From contig NC_016041.1 of assembly GCF_000226565.1 (NCBI RefSeq), positions 1,922,001-1,986,000 of the forward strand: a DNA stretch of 64,000 nt, read 5' to 3'. This stretch comes from Glaciecola nitratireducens FR1064. GTDB lineage: Bacteria; Pseudomonadota; Gammaproteobacteria; Enterobacterales; Alteromonadaceae. The stretch's first letter is position 1, and each line of letters starts with the position of its first letter. Under the pieces are notes generated by a model. It was not told the DNA's origin. It saw only the letters and a list, made by a program, of their open reading frames with translations, and did not search any database. The position numbers and the translations under genes are program-made. This document shows, in pieces, positions 7,766-16,488 of the stretch.

Positions 7766-9537
7766 TTATTTGAAATCCACATTGTCTGGTAGGGTGCTAG
7801 ACACAAAAACTCAGTTGTCTGATTAATTGTTTTTTCAGCTATCAGATCATGCCATAAACTATTTTCAATCAGGTTGATATCTGACAGTCTAACCTTTTGC
7901 TCTATATCGGTTACGTTAGATATACAAAATATGCTTTGTTTTCGGTCAATACTTTGCCTCCAATAACCAAATATTTCTGTCCCTAACTGCAGGGTAAATT
8001 GGACCGCGTTTGGGTGAAATGCAGGCTGAGAACGTCGTATTCTTATAAGCAGAGACAAAGCAGACAACACATTCGCATGTAGGCTTTGTTTGTCCTCTAA
8101 TTCAGAGATAAGCTCAGCGAAGTCCCAGCGGTGACGATTAATGCCGCGGTTATGCCCAGTATTTTTAACTTTCTCTTCATCATTAGGTGTACCTAGTAAA
8201 GAGTGAATATAAATACCCGGTATCCCTTCTAGTCCGAGCATAATTGCATGCGCACAAATAAAACGCTGAAATTGATACTGATCGGGGCCTTTTATTGTGC
8301 CCTTTAATGCGTCAATCAACGCAATATTCATCTCATAAGGTTTTTGTTGACCATTGTCTGTCTTTCGCCAAGAAACTTTGCCGCCAAAGTTTTGCATACA
8401 ATTTGCAAGTTCAGCAATTTCCTGTTCATCCAGCAATCCTTCAGCAGGTCGCAAGCCAACGCCGTCGTGCGAGGCAATAAAATTAAAGTACGTTGTACCA
8501 TTTTGTGCCGGCGGCATACTCATCATCCAACTTTTCAAATATGCACAATTGCCGGTTACCAGCGTATTGATGAGAAGAGGGGGCAATGAGAAATTATAAA
8601 TAGCATGGGCTTCATTTGCATTACCGAAGTAGGTCAGGTTTTCTCTATTCGGAATGTTAGTTTCAGTGATGATAATAACTTCTGGCGCGGTGTGCTCAAT
8701 AAGTGTTCTTAAAAGTCGAACAACTTCATGAGTTTCGGGCAAATTGATACTTGGGCTACCGGGTACTTTCCATAAAAATGCGATGGCGTCCAAACGAAAA
8801 ACTTTTGTTCCTTTATCTAAATATAAACGAATGATATCGATGAAAGCGATAAGCACATTTGGATTTCTAAAATCAAAATCGACCTGATCGTGACTGAATG
8901 TGCACCATACATGCTTTGGCCCATTCGGTGTTTCAACTACTTTCAACAGGTCTGAAGTTCTAGGACGCACTACCATACTAAGATCGTCATCCGGTGACGC
9001 AGTAAAGAAATAGTCGCTACCAATACCTTCTTGTTTGCTAAAATTTTCGAACCACTGGCTTCGCGCTGAACAATGATTGATGACAACATCGGTCATAAGA
9101 CCATATTCTTTTGAAATAGCTTCGATATCTTTCCAGTCACCTAAGCTTTGGTTAACGATAGAGTAGTCAATAATAGAAAAGCCATCGTCGGAACTATAGG
9201 GAAAGTAGGGCAATATGTGCACGTGACTTATAATCGAGTCACAATACTCATTAATGAAGCGCCGAAGTGTCTTCAACGGTTTCTGGCTAAAACCAAATTC
9301 AACGCCTTCGGTGTTCTCAACAATACTGTCACCGTAGGTGATCATGACGATGTCTGATTCATCCCATCTGTTTTTATGCGGCGTTGGGTAATGACAATTA
9401 TCGTTGCCCGTGACGCCAATACTGTGCTGCAATTTAGGCACTAGTATTTCGATTTCAGAGGGAGTTAAAATATCGTGATAAATTACTTCCAAATGATGTT
9501 TTACTTTAGCGGTAAATTGAACAAAATGATTTGGCAT
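7753..9537 (-). CDS. GH13_18 sugar phosphorylase, probable glucosylglycerate phosphorylase
   Basis: A 594-residue alpha-amylase-superfamily enzyme of the sucrose phosphorylase branch (GH13 subfamily 18). Catalytic residues fit: nucleophile D250 ([12 protein letters not shown]), acid/base E292 (IITETNIP) and transition-state Asp358 ([11 protein letters not shown]). This branch includes sucrose, sucrose-6-phosphate, glucosylglycerol and glucosylglycerate phosphorylases; the neighbouring GpgS and glycerate kinase genes point to glucosylglycerate plus phosphate giving glucose-1-phosphate and D-glycerate. The ATG at 9537 is chosen because it starts one base after the synthase stop and AAGGA lies seven bases before it; an upstream extension would run into the synthase gene. 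It is last in the operon and cytoplasmic. Substrate is an inference from context. Confidence 0.82.
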   Translation of the reverse strand: MPNHFVQFTAKVKHHLEVIYHDILTPSEIEILVPKLQHSIGVTGNDNCHYPTPHKNRWDESDIVMITYGDSIVENTEGVEFGFSQKPLKTLRRFINEYCDSIISHVHILPYFPYSSDDGFSIIDYSIVNQSLGDWKDIEAISKEYGLMTDVVINHCSARSQWFENFSKQEGIGSDYFFTASPDDDLSMVVRPRTSDLLKVVETPNGPKHVWCTFSHDQVDFDFRNPNVLIAFIDIIRLYLDKGTKVFRLDAIAFLWKVPGSPSINLPETHEVVRLLRTLIEHTAPEVIIITETNIPNRENLTYFGNANEAHAIYNFSLPPLLINTLVTGNCAYLKSWMMSMPPAQNGTTYFNFIASHDGVGLRPAEGLLDEQEIAELANCMQNFGGKVSWRKTDNGQQKPYEMNIALIDALKGTIKGPDQYQFQRFICAHAIMLGLEGIPGIYIHSLLGTPNDEEKVKNTGHNRGINRHRWDFAELISELEDKQSLHANVLSALSLLIRIRRSQPAFHPNAVQFTLQLGTEIFGYWRQSIDRKQSIFCISNVTDIEQKVRLSDINLIENSLWHDLIAEKTINQTTEFLCLAPYQTMWISNKATG

Positions 9538-9538
9538 C

Positions 9539-10767
9539 TCAAAGTCCTTGGCTAAATTCTTGGAAGTCCTCTTCAACCGCCTTTTTAAGTCTTTCTAAAA
9601 CATCAGGTTTTGCGCTAACAACACGATTCCAACTGGGTATGAAGGGGGTTTCCATTGGGTTTTCTAAAAAGCTTTGTCCGGCTTTCATAATGTTGTGAGC
9701 AAACATCTCAACCGCTTTTTCTTCGTTGTGAATATCTAGTTTCAAACCATTCATGACGGCGTCGTTGCGGTAAGTTTCGATAAAGTCGAGGGCGATGCGG
9801 AAATACGTCGCTTTTATTGTTCGAAATGTTTCGGTATTAAAGGTCGTGCCTTGAGTTGCAAGTTTTCGAAACAATGCCTTGGTAATGTCAATCGACATCT
9901 TTGATAGGCCGCCTTGTTCGTTATTCAAAGAGAGATCTTGGTGTTTGTGATCGTAGGTTCTGGCGATATCAGCTTGGCATAGTCTGTTGTGCGAATAGTT
10001 TCTGTGCATTTCCGACAATACACCGATTTCTAACCCCCAGTCGCTTGGAATTCTAATGTCATTTAGGACATCTCTGCGGAAAGAAAATTCCCCTGCCAAG
10101 GGATAACGAAAACTGTCCATAAATTCTAAATAATCGTTGTGACCTAAGGTTGTTTTTAAGGCTCTTAGCAGCGGTGTAACCAATAAGCGGGATACGCGAC
10201 CGTTGATTTTACCGTTGGCAACTCTAGCGTAATAGCCTTTACAAAATTCATAATTGAATTGCGGGTTTGCTACTGGATAAATTAGTCTAGCCAGTAAAGA
10301 GCGATCGTAGGTCAAAATATCACAGTCGTGCAGGGCAACACTTTCAACTTTGCCTGATGCAAGAATGTAGCCCATGCAATACCATACGTTTCGGCCTTTT
10401 CCTAATTCCTTCGGTGCTAAGCCAAGCTCTAATAATTCAGCATCCAGTGCCTGCAACCTGGGTCCGTCGTTCCATAACACGCGATGATGTTGAGGGAGCG
10501 TTGAGAAAAAATTAAGGGCATATTTGTACTGTTCTAAATCGGCACGATCAAGGCCAATGACAATTTCAGAGAGATAAGGAACCTTTTTTAATGCTCTATT
10601 GTGGCTGGCAGTGCTTGACCTTCAAGTTCAGAAAACAATGACGGAAGGATTAAGCCTAATGGGCGCTTTTTAGAAAACTCACTCAGCTCTGCTTCGAGAT
10701 CGTCAATAGAACGATCTTCTAAGTTGTGCAAAGTGGTTACGATGCCGTTTTGATAAAAATCAGCCAT
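9539..10767 (-). pseudogene. gpgS: Glucosyl-3-phosphoglycerate synthase (GT81), frameshifted
   Basis: The gene starts at the ATG at 10767 (AAGGAG eight bases upstream) and reads 59 good residues, including LPSLFSELEG, then stops at TAA (10588-10590). Moving to the -1 frame at 10591 restores the family sequence without loss of a residue (LKKVPYLSEIVIGLDRAD) and continues for 350 codons to 9539. Downstream motifs include VALHDCDILTYDR (metal/nucleotide site) and GEFSFRRDVL. The simplest explanation is loss of one T from CATTTAAAAAAG, leaving CAT TAA. GpgS joins glucose from an NDP-sugar to 3-phosphoglycerate. No ATG occurs early in the downstream part, so reinitiation would need GTG at 10480 and would lack the N-terminal nucleotide-binding segment. 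It is a recent mutation or a sequence error, since the rest is intact. Confidence 0.85.
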
Positions 10768-10778
10768 TAAATAGCTCC

Positions 10779-11663
10779 TTAAGTTGTTTTATCGGGCGTT
10801 TTGCTTGAACTAAAAAATACAGATTCAGGAATAAGCTGATCAAGTACTTCCGTCCAACCTTTTGGACCCAGTTTATTGCTAGTATATAGCTTTAATGTTC
10901 GTTCTAATTCCGGAGGTTCGTGCACCGGCGAAGCAATTCTGACTGCGGTATCAGCAATTTCTAACATCGCTACGTCGTTTTTACCATCACCCAAAGCGAT
11001 GGTGCTCACTGTAACGTTTCGATGCTGTCGCTGGTATTCTTTTAACAACCAAGTTAATGCGATGCCTTTATTACAATCACCACCAACGTGCAAGAATCGA
11101 CCGCCTTTTACTGGGTGTGCACCTAAACGACGCAACATCAGGATAAAGCTTTCGAGCTGTTCTTCAGTGCCTTTCCATAGCAAGGGCTCACCAAATTGAC
11201 GTTGAGAAGAAAGCAGGGCATCGCTTTCTTCTAGTCCTGTTGTTTCAACTATGCGCTCGAGGGACATGTTTGCAAAGGATTCGAAAAGATGCCCATGTTC
11301 GGGGCTGATTTTTTTAATCAGGCCTAGCCAGTAATTCCTTTTTGAACTGAAGGACTTTACCCAAAATCCATCCTGCCAGACTGCGCCTTTTGGCTTTTCT
11401 GGTAGAAAGTTTTTATTGATGAATATAGCAGCACCATTTTCTACAATAAAAGGCCCATTTAAGCCCAGTCTCTTGCGCAGCGTGATGAGTTCAGCGAAGG
11501 TCTTACTCGTGTTAGGAATAATGGGAATGCCATGTCCTAATAAACGCTCCATACAGGCTTTTGCATCTTCATGCTCATAGCTGTAGTGATCGAGGAGAGT
11601 ACCGTCGAGGTCTGTGAATATGAGGACTTGTCTATTGTATTTACTAATTAATTCACTTTGCAT
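10779..11663 (-). CDS. Glucosyl/mannosyl-3-phosphoglycerate phosphatase (HAD-IIB)
   Basis: A HAD-superfamily phosphatase of the mannosyl-3-phosphoglycerate phosphatase family, about 294 residues. Motif I is FTDLDGTLLD (D18, D20 from the chosen start), motif II the Thr-Ser of PNTSK, motif III the lysine of VKGGRFLHVGG, motif IV ALGDGKNDVAML. It removes the phosphate to give the free glycosylglycerate. Because the next gene is a glucosyl (GT81) synthase, the natural substrate is probably glucosyl-3-phosphoglycerate. The ATG at 11663 (AAGAAG upstream, 11-base overlap with the kinase gene) is preferred over one at 11693. The gene is 11 bases from gpgS. Confidence 0.83.
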   Translation of the reverse strand: MQSELISKYNRQVLIFTDLDGTLLDHYSYEHEDAKACMERLLGHGIPIIPNTSKTFAELITLRKRLGLNGPFIVENGAAIFINKNFLPEKPKGAVWQDGFWVKSFSSKRNYWLGLIKKISPEHGHLFESFANMSLERIVETTGLEESDALLSSQRQFGEPLLWKGTEEQLESFILMLRRLGAHPVKGGRFLHVGGDCNKGIALTWLLKEYQRQHRNVTVSTIALGDGKNDVAMLEIADTAVRIASPVHEPPELERTLKLYTSNKLGPKGWTEVLDQLIPESVFFSSSKTPDKTT

Positions 11664-12561
11664 GATATCTACTTCTTGTAATGTTTCGTTCATTATCTAA
11701 TTCGAATATAAAGTCGGCGTACTTTTCTAGTGTACATAAAGTATGCACAGTTAGCCTCTGATAATATTGAATAAATGTCAGAATTTCTTCATCACTCATA
11801 ATGTTTGATGCATTACCGACGCGCAGCTTTAGCTTTTTCTCTTGCTGTCGGCGCCATGCATAAACAGCATCGAAGCTTGGTGCTTTTAAAAATACCCAGC
11901 TGTCCATATAGCTATAAAGTGGGGTGTATTGAGTGAGCAATGCGTTATTAACGTAGCTTCGCCAAGTACCATCGCTATCGCTATTCTTTTCCAAGGAATT
12001 AATTGGAGTAGCCAAGGCCTTATTGTCTTGTGCATGCGTTCCCCAGCACCAGCCCTCCACAATAACGATATCGACCGGGCCAGCAACCTCTTGCCACATA
12101 CTCATTGGCGCTCTGTCATCGATTGATTTGTCAAAAGTAGGTATGCTCAGGGCTTCACCACTGGCCAAGGACGCAAAAACATCTGACATTAACTGGGTGT
12201 CATGTGTCCCAGGTACGCCTCGAGTTAATAGTAAAGGGTGGACAGTTTGTGCCAGATTTGTGCGCTCTAGCTTTGTAAAATAAAAATCATCGAGAGACAG
12301 TACGACTGATTTTTTGCCATAGTATTCATTGAACAAATAACTCATTAAACCGCTCAAGGTCGACTTGCCTGAGCCTTGGCAGCCGTTAATACCAATGAAA
12401 AAAGGACAAGGAGATGCGTCTTTAGTTTGCTTTGACTTTTTTTGGTGCAAATCAATTGAGTCACAAAGAGGCTTGAACCATTTTAGTGCAACGTCAAGGT
12501 AGGCGTTTGGAAGCTTTTCTTTTGCAATGTATTGTTCAATTAACTTTGTAAGTTTTAGCAT
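11653..12561 (-). CDS. D-glycerate 3-kinase-like P-loop kinase (GLYK/YggC type)
   Basis: A 302-residue P-loop kinase of the plant-type glycerate kinase family. The Walker A loop is GCQGSGKS (60-67); SLDDFY, LLTRGVPGTHD and VEGWCWG are family signatures. Plant GLYK makes 3-phosphoglycerate from D-glycerate. Here it heads the operon, so it can both feed the synthase and recycle the glycerate set free by the phosphorylase. The ATG at 12561 has AAGG seven bases upstream; the frame is open another 41 codons but that part has no family similarity. Position of phosphorylation (2 or 3) is inferred from the family. Confidence 0.82.
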   Translation of the reverse strand: MLKLTKLIEQYIAKEKLPNAYLDVALKWFKPLCDSIDLHQKKSKQTKDASPCPFFIGINGCQGSGKSTLSGLMSYLFNEYYGKKSVVLSLDDFYFTKLERTNLAQTVHPLLLTRGVPGTHDTQLMSDVFASLASGEALSIPTFDKSIDDRAPMSMWQEVAGPVDIVIVEGWCWGTHAQDNKALATPINSLEKNSDSDGTWRSYVNNALLTQYTPLYSYMDSWVFLKAPSFDAVYAWRRQQEKKLKLRVGNASNIMSDEEILTFIQYYQRLTVHTLCTLEKYADFIFELDNERNITRSRYHAK

Positions 12562-12796
12562 TAAAGCCTTATAAAATGATTGGTAACACGCTCTACAGTG
12601 ATAATAACCGGCATAGAAAACTATTATTAGATGTCGGAATAGTGTTGTTATAGTCCCGTAGCAGCGATTTATAGATTGCACCAAAGGGCCAATATACTGA
12701 ATTACTATTCAAAGACTATGCCAACGAGTTGCTGACGTGAATTATGAGCAAATGACCAAAGCACTGTTATAACAAGATTGAGAGGGCAAGAGTGCC

Positions 12797-12826
12797 TTTG
12801 ACGCTCTCTTTGACACTCTTTTTGAC
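12797..12826. repeat. Three direct repeats spaced 12 bp
   Basis: TTTGAC occurs at 12797, 12809 and 12821, exactly 12 bases apart, with similar spacers (GCTCTC, ACTCTT). They sit in the 290-base gap between cmoB and the glucosylglycerate operon, just past the cmoB stop. They might bind a regulator of the operon, but they are 235 bases from its first gene. The rest of the gap shows no gene and no clear promoter. Confidence 0.45.
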
Positions 12827-12851
12827 ATTTTCACCGCTTCAATTCTGACAT

Positions 12852-13820
12852 TTATTTTTTGATTGCGGTAAATACTGCCCGCTTAGGTGCAGGATAACCT
12901 TCAATGGTGAGGGTCCTGTTAGTCGGATCTAGAAAGTCAGCTAAGGAGTGATTAGTCATCCAGTCGGTTGTTCTTTGTTCTTCAACAGTTGTCGTATTTT
13001 CATCTACTTTCTTAATATCCACAAAACCAACTCGAGACAGCCATTGCATTAGTGCCTCGGAGCTAGGTAAAAACCAAACGTTGCGCATTTGCGCATAACG
13101 CTCGCCTGGCATCAGAACTGACGTTTCATTGCCATCAATTACGATAGTTTCAAGCACCAGTTGTCCACCACTAACTAATTGATTTTTTAATTGGTATAGA
13201 AATTCAATTGGATCACGACGGTGGTACAGCACGCCCATCGAAAATACGGTATCGAAAGCGTTTAAAGTTGGCATATCTTCTATACCAAGAGGAACATAAT
13301 GAACGCTAGTTTTCGGTAGGTATTTTTTAAATACTTGAAATTGATAGAAAAAGAGCTCGGTTGGGTCTATGCCAATGACGAGCTTCGCATCTTCACCTAA
13401 CATTCTGAACAAGTGGTAGCCGCTACCACAGCCAACATCCAACACCTTTCTTTTTGCCAAAGGCGCAATATGCGGTAGAACTCTGTCCCATTTCCAATCT
13501 GAACGCCATTCTGTATCAATATCAATCCCGAAAAAGTGAAAGGGACCTTTTCGCCATGGCATAAATTGTTTTAACACAGATTCGATATGCGCGGTCTGCG
13601 CATGACCAAATGCGTCCACTTGCGATATTGAGACCTGTGATTTTAAATCAACCTTGTCAGCTTCAATCGCGGGAAGCTGCTGTAATTGCTTTTGCCATTT
13701 TTTTCTATCGCCATGGTTAGCGATGTTTTCCCATTGTTCAAGTTGAGGTATTAGGTGAGCTGCCCATTTCTCTAATTCTGTGCCTATTAGTTCTGCATAT
13801 AACGCGGACTTCCAATTCAT
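12852..13820 (-). CDS. cmoB: tRNA U34 carboxymethyltransferase
   Basis: 322 residues, matching the 323 of E. coli CmoB, which transfers the carboxymethyl group of carboxy-SAM to 5-hydroxyuridine 34 of tRNAs to make cmo5U. The Rossmann SAM site is KVLDVGCGSGYHLFRMLGE, and YHRRDPIEFLYQLK and FGIDIDTEWRSDWKWDR are CmoB hallmarks. The ATG at 13820 begins one base after the cmoA stop, with AAGGAC upstream; the longer open frame overlapping cmoA is not used. It is co-transcribed with cmoA, which makes its cofactor. Confidence 0.95.
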   Translation of the reverse strand: MNWKSALYAELIGTELEKWAAHLIPQLEQWENIANHGDRKKWQKQLQQLPAIEADKVDLKSQVSISQVDAFGHAQTAHIESVLKQFMPWRKGPFHFFGIDIDTEWRSDWKWDRVLPHIAPLAKRKVLDVGCGSGYHLFRMLGEDAKLVIGIDPTELFFYQFQVFKKYLPKTSVHYVPLGIEDMPTLNAFDTVFSMGVLYHRRDPIEFLYQLKNQLVSGGQLVLETIVIDGNETSVLMPGERYAQMRNVWFLPSSEALMQWLSRVGFVDIKKVDENTTTVEEQRTTDWMTNHSLADFLDPTNRTLTIEGYPAPKRAVFTAIKK

Positions 13821-13821
13821 A

Positions 13822-14574
13822 TTACTGTCCTTTAATGGCAAAGAATGAAACAAAGTTAAACTGTTGATACCAAATGCTAACAGCTTCAAATCCGATAGTT
13901 AGTAACCTTTTTTCGTGCGATGAATACTCATCAAGGATCATCACGTTTTCAAGCGCAGTCCTTTTTTGACTAATCTCTAAATTGCTATAGCCATTTTCTC
14001 TCTTAAAATCATGATGTAAATCGATGATGGCGGAATCCATTTCAGCATGACCTAATTTAATTTTTTCAGAAAGTATTAAGATACCACCTGGAACAAGCGC
14101 GTCGAATAGTTTCGCCATTAGAGCATCTCTGAACTTTGGCTTAATAAATTGCAGTGTAAAGTTCATAACGATTACTGATGACTTATCTAACTTAAAATCA
14201 ACAATGTCCGCTTCTGTGATGCTGATAGGACTTTCATAATTATAAGAATCGACGTGCCGCTGACAGCGTTCAACCATTGCAGAGCTATTATCAACCCCAA
14301 CAATTTGGACATTTGGCTGCCGATTATGTTTCGCGATAGATAAGCTCACAGCGCCCAAGGAACAACCCAAATCGTAAATTAGGGTGTTCGGAACTGCAAA
14401 CTTTGCAGCCAACCTTCCAACGCCATCTATTATGTTCGCATAACCCGGTACTGATCTTTCAATCATATCGGGGAACACGTCGACAACTTGGTGATTAAAG
14501 CTAAAATCATCCACTTTAGTCTGTGGTTTCTGATAGATCGTATCTGGTGATGCTTTATTTTTGAATTCTGGCAT
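13822..14574 (-). CDS. cmoA: Carboxy-S-adenosyl-L-methionine synthase
   Basis: 250 residues (E. coli CmoA has 247). CmoA converts SAM and prephenate to carboxy-SAM, the donor used by CmoB. Family marks visible are FPDMIERSVPGY near residue 35, the SAM loop YDLGCSLGAVSLS, GVDNSSAMVERC, and MNFTLQFIKP. It is followed after one base by cmoB, the standard pair. The upstream region separates it from the divergent response regulator. Confidence 0.95.
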   Translation of the reverse strand: MPEFKNKASPDTIYQKPQTKVDDFSFNHQVVDVFPDMIERSVPGYANIIDGVGRLAAKFAVPNTLIYDLGCSLGAVSLSIAKHNRQPNVQIVGVDNSSAMVERCQRHVDSYNYESPISITEADIVDFKLDKSSVIVMNFTLQFIKPKFRDALMAKLFDALVPGGILILSEKIKLGHAEMDSAIIDLHHDFKRENGYSNLEISQKRTALENVMILDEYSSHEKRLLTIGFEAVSIWYQQFNFVSFFAIKGQ

Positions 14575-14727
14575 GATTTTCTGAAACTTATATTTAGGAT
14601 AACAATTATATAGCTATGGGATGTTTTGTGTCGTAGTGATAATATCAACACTTAAGCATGGCGAAGTATATAAAAAACACGGTTGCTGTAACATACTAAT
14701 TATAAATAAATAGCTGAGTATAAAACT

Positions 14728-15363
14728 ATGTACAAGTTTTTAATAGCAGATGACCATCCTCTAATGCGCGAAGCTATCAGAGGTGCTCTATCGCACTGTT
14801 TTGACAATGTCACGTTTTTAGAATCTGACTCTCTTGACTCAACCATTGCCGTTTTACGTAAAAATCGTAATATTTCTATTATTATATTCGATTTAACAAT
14901 GCCCGGTTGTGATAATTTTTACGGTTTGCTTCGTGTGAAAGAATTATTTCCTTCTGTTCCGATGGTAGTTCTGTCAGCGAGTGATTCTCCAGAGGTCATC
15001 TCTCAGGTGATGGCGTTCGGAGCAGATGGTTTCATCGCAAAAACAACAGGCACTGAAACGATTAAAGAGGCAATAATAACTATTTTAAAAGGCGGAAAGT
15101 GGCTGTCCAAAGAAGCCGAAAAGGCAATAGTGAACGTAGACACCAATGCTACAGACATCGCAGACAAATTGAAAACATTGACGCCAAAGCAATTTCAAGT
15201 GTTGAAGCTGGTAAAAGATGGCTTAATGAATAAGCAAATAGCGACTACGCTTGATGTCACTGAAGCAACAGTTAAAGCGCATATCGGTGTTGTTTTTAAA
15301 AAGTTAGATGTTAAAACAAGAACTCAAATCGTCTTAGCTGTGGAAAAGCTGCAACTGGATTAG
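14728..15363 (+). CDS. LuxR/NarL-family response regulator (orphan)
   Basis: 211 residues: an N-terminal receiver domain (acidic pair D8-D9, phosphoacceptor D55 in IIIFDLTMPG, Lys in FIAKTTG) and a C-terminal LuxR-type helix-turn-helix (LTPKQFQVLKLVKDGLMNKQIA, then VTEATVKAHIGVVFKKL). No sensor kinase is adjacent. Such orphan regulators are common in Alteromonadales and often control social or motility genes, but nothing here fixes the target. The downstream adenosine deaminase is only 52 bases away and may be co-transcribed by chance. Confidence 0.85.
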   Translation: MYKFLIADDHPLMREAIRGALSHCFDNVTFLESDSLDSTIAVLRKNRNISIIIFDLTMPGCDNFYGLLRVKELFPSVPMVVLSASDSPEVISQVMAFGADGFIAKTTGTETIKEAIITILKGGKWLSKEAEKAIVNVDTNATDIADKLKTLTPKQFQVLKLVKDGLMNKQIATTLDVTEATVKAHIGVVFKKLDVKTRTQIVLAVEKLQLD

Positions 15364-15415
15364 TCTGGTTTGTATAGTCATGTTCTTATAAAAGCCCAAC
15401 CGTTTAGGGTTACCG

Positions 15416-16378
15416 ATGTACAATAAAAACTTCCCCTTAGTTGATTTGCACCGTCATTTGGATGGCAATATTCCTCCTAAACTTATCTGGCAATTAGCCC
15501 GAGAACAGTTAATTAATCTTCCATTTACTACGGAATCTGAGCTCGCAGACCATGTTTTTGTTAAGAATAAAACCAGTGATTTACTTTCTTTCCTAAACAA
15601 ACTTGAATATGGCGTCTCTGTATTAGGCAGCCCTGAGGCATGTTATAGAGTCGCTTTTGAAAATGTTGCTATGGCAAAAGCCGAGGGTATCGATTACACG
15701 GAGCTGCGTTTTTCACCTTTCTTCATGGCCAGAGCATTTTCCCTGCCATTGCACGCTGTCGTTGAAGCTGTTGTAGAAGGTGTAAAAGCGGGAAATGCTG
15801 CTCACGATACAAACTATCAGTTAATTGGGATCCTTAGTCGAACATTCGGCGTGGAGTCATGTCATTTAGAGCTAGCGTCAATTTTGGCCTATTCAGATCA
15901 TATTGTTGCCCTCGACTTAGCGGGTGATGAGCTGAATTATCCGGCTCACTTATACATTGAGCACTTTCAAGCAGCGAGAGCGGCTGGTTTGCAGGTTAGC
16001 GTGCATGCTGGTGAAGCAGCGGGCCCTGAGAGCGTATGGGAAGCAATCGAACTACTTGGGGCGAAAAGGATAGGGCATGGAGTGGCAGTAGCCCAGGATC
16101 AGAAGCTCATTGAGTATATGCTGAAACATGATATTGGTATTGAAAGCTGTTTAACGTCTAACTATCAAACAGGTGCATGGGTGGATACTGCGAATCATCC
16201 GATAAAAACATTTTTGGAGCATGGATTGTCGGTGAGTTTAAATACTGACGACCCTGGTATTTCCAATATCGACATTAAGCACGAATATTCTGTTGCTAGC
16301 AAAACCGTTAATCTGAATGAAGCGCAGATACAGCAAATTCAACTCAATGGTCAAGCGCAACAGTTTTTAAAAACATAA
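15416..16378 (+). CDS. add: Adenosine deaminase
   Basis: A 320-residue zinc enzyme of the adenosine/adenine deaminase family. HRHLDG supplies His12 and His14, VHAGEA the third His and the catalytic Glu region, RIGHGVA the substrate-side His, and NTDDPGIS the zinc Asp pair. It converts adenosine to inosine in purine salvage. Length and the S-CLTSNYQTG segment favour adenosine deaminase over adenine deaminase, though the two are close. The ATG at 15416 has TTAGGG about 8 bases upstream. Confidence 0.85.
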   Translation: MYNKNFPLVDLHRHLDGNIPPKLIWQLAREQLINLPFTTESELADHVFVKNKTSDLLSFLNKLEYGVSVLGSPEACYRVAFENVAMAKAEGIDYTELRFSPFFMARAFSLPLHAVVEAVVEGVKAGNAAHDTNYQLIGILSRTFGVESCHLELASILAYSDHIVALDLAGDELNYPAHLYIEHFQAARAAGLQVSVHAGEAAGPESVWEAIELLGAKRIGHGVAVAQDQKLIEYMLKHDIGIESCLTSNYQTGAWVDTANHPIKTFLEHGLSVSLNTDDPGISNIDIKHEYSVASKTVNLNEAQIQQIQLNGQAQQFLKT

Positions 16379-16381
16379 AAA

Positions 16382-16408
16382 AAGGACTTCAGAGCGCCTG
16401 AAGTCCTT
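16382..16408. terminator. Bidirectional rho-independent terminator
   Basis: AAGGACTTCAG and CTGAAGTCCTT form a perfect 11-bp stem with a 5-base loop, preceded by a run of A and followed by T-rich sequence. It lies between convergent add and fadE. Confidence 0.85.
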
Positions 16409-16488
16409 CATATTTAATTTGACCTGTCCTGTTTAGAATACTGTCTCTTGAACAGACTATCCTTTTAACAGATTATCCCTGTAACGGA

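Noticed and set aside
9148-9357. Plus-strand frames inside the GH13 phosphorylase gene, also at 8295-8599
   Set aside because: They are antisense to well-conserved coding sequence and show no family features.
10585-10600. Programmed -1 frameshift in the glucosyl-3-phosphoglycerate synthase gene
   Set aside because: The stop TAA comes before the A run, and the codons ahead of it do not form an X-XXY-YYZ slippery site; a lost T in CATTTAAAAAAG is simpler.
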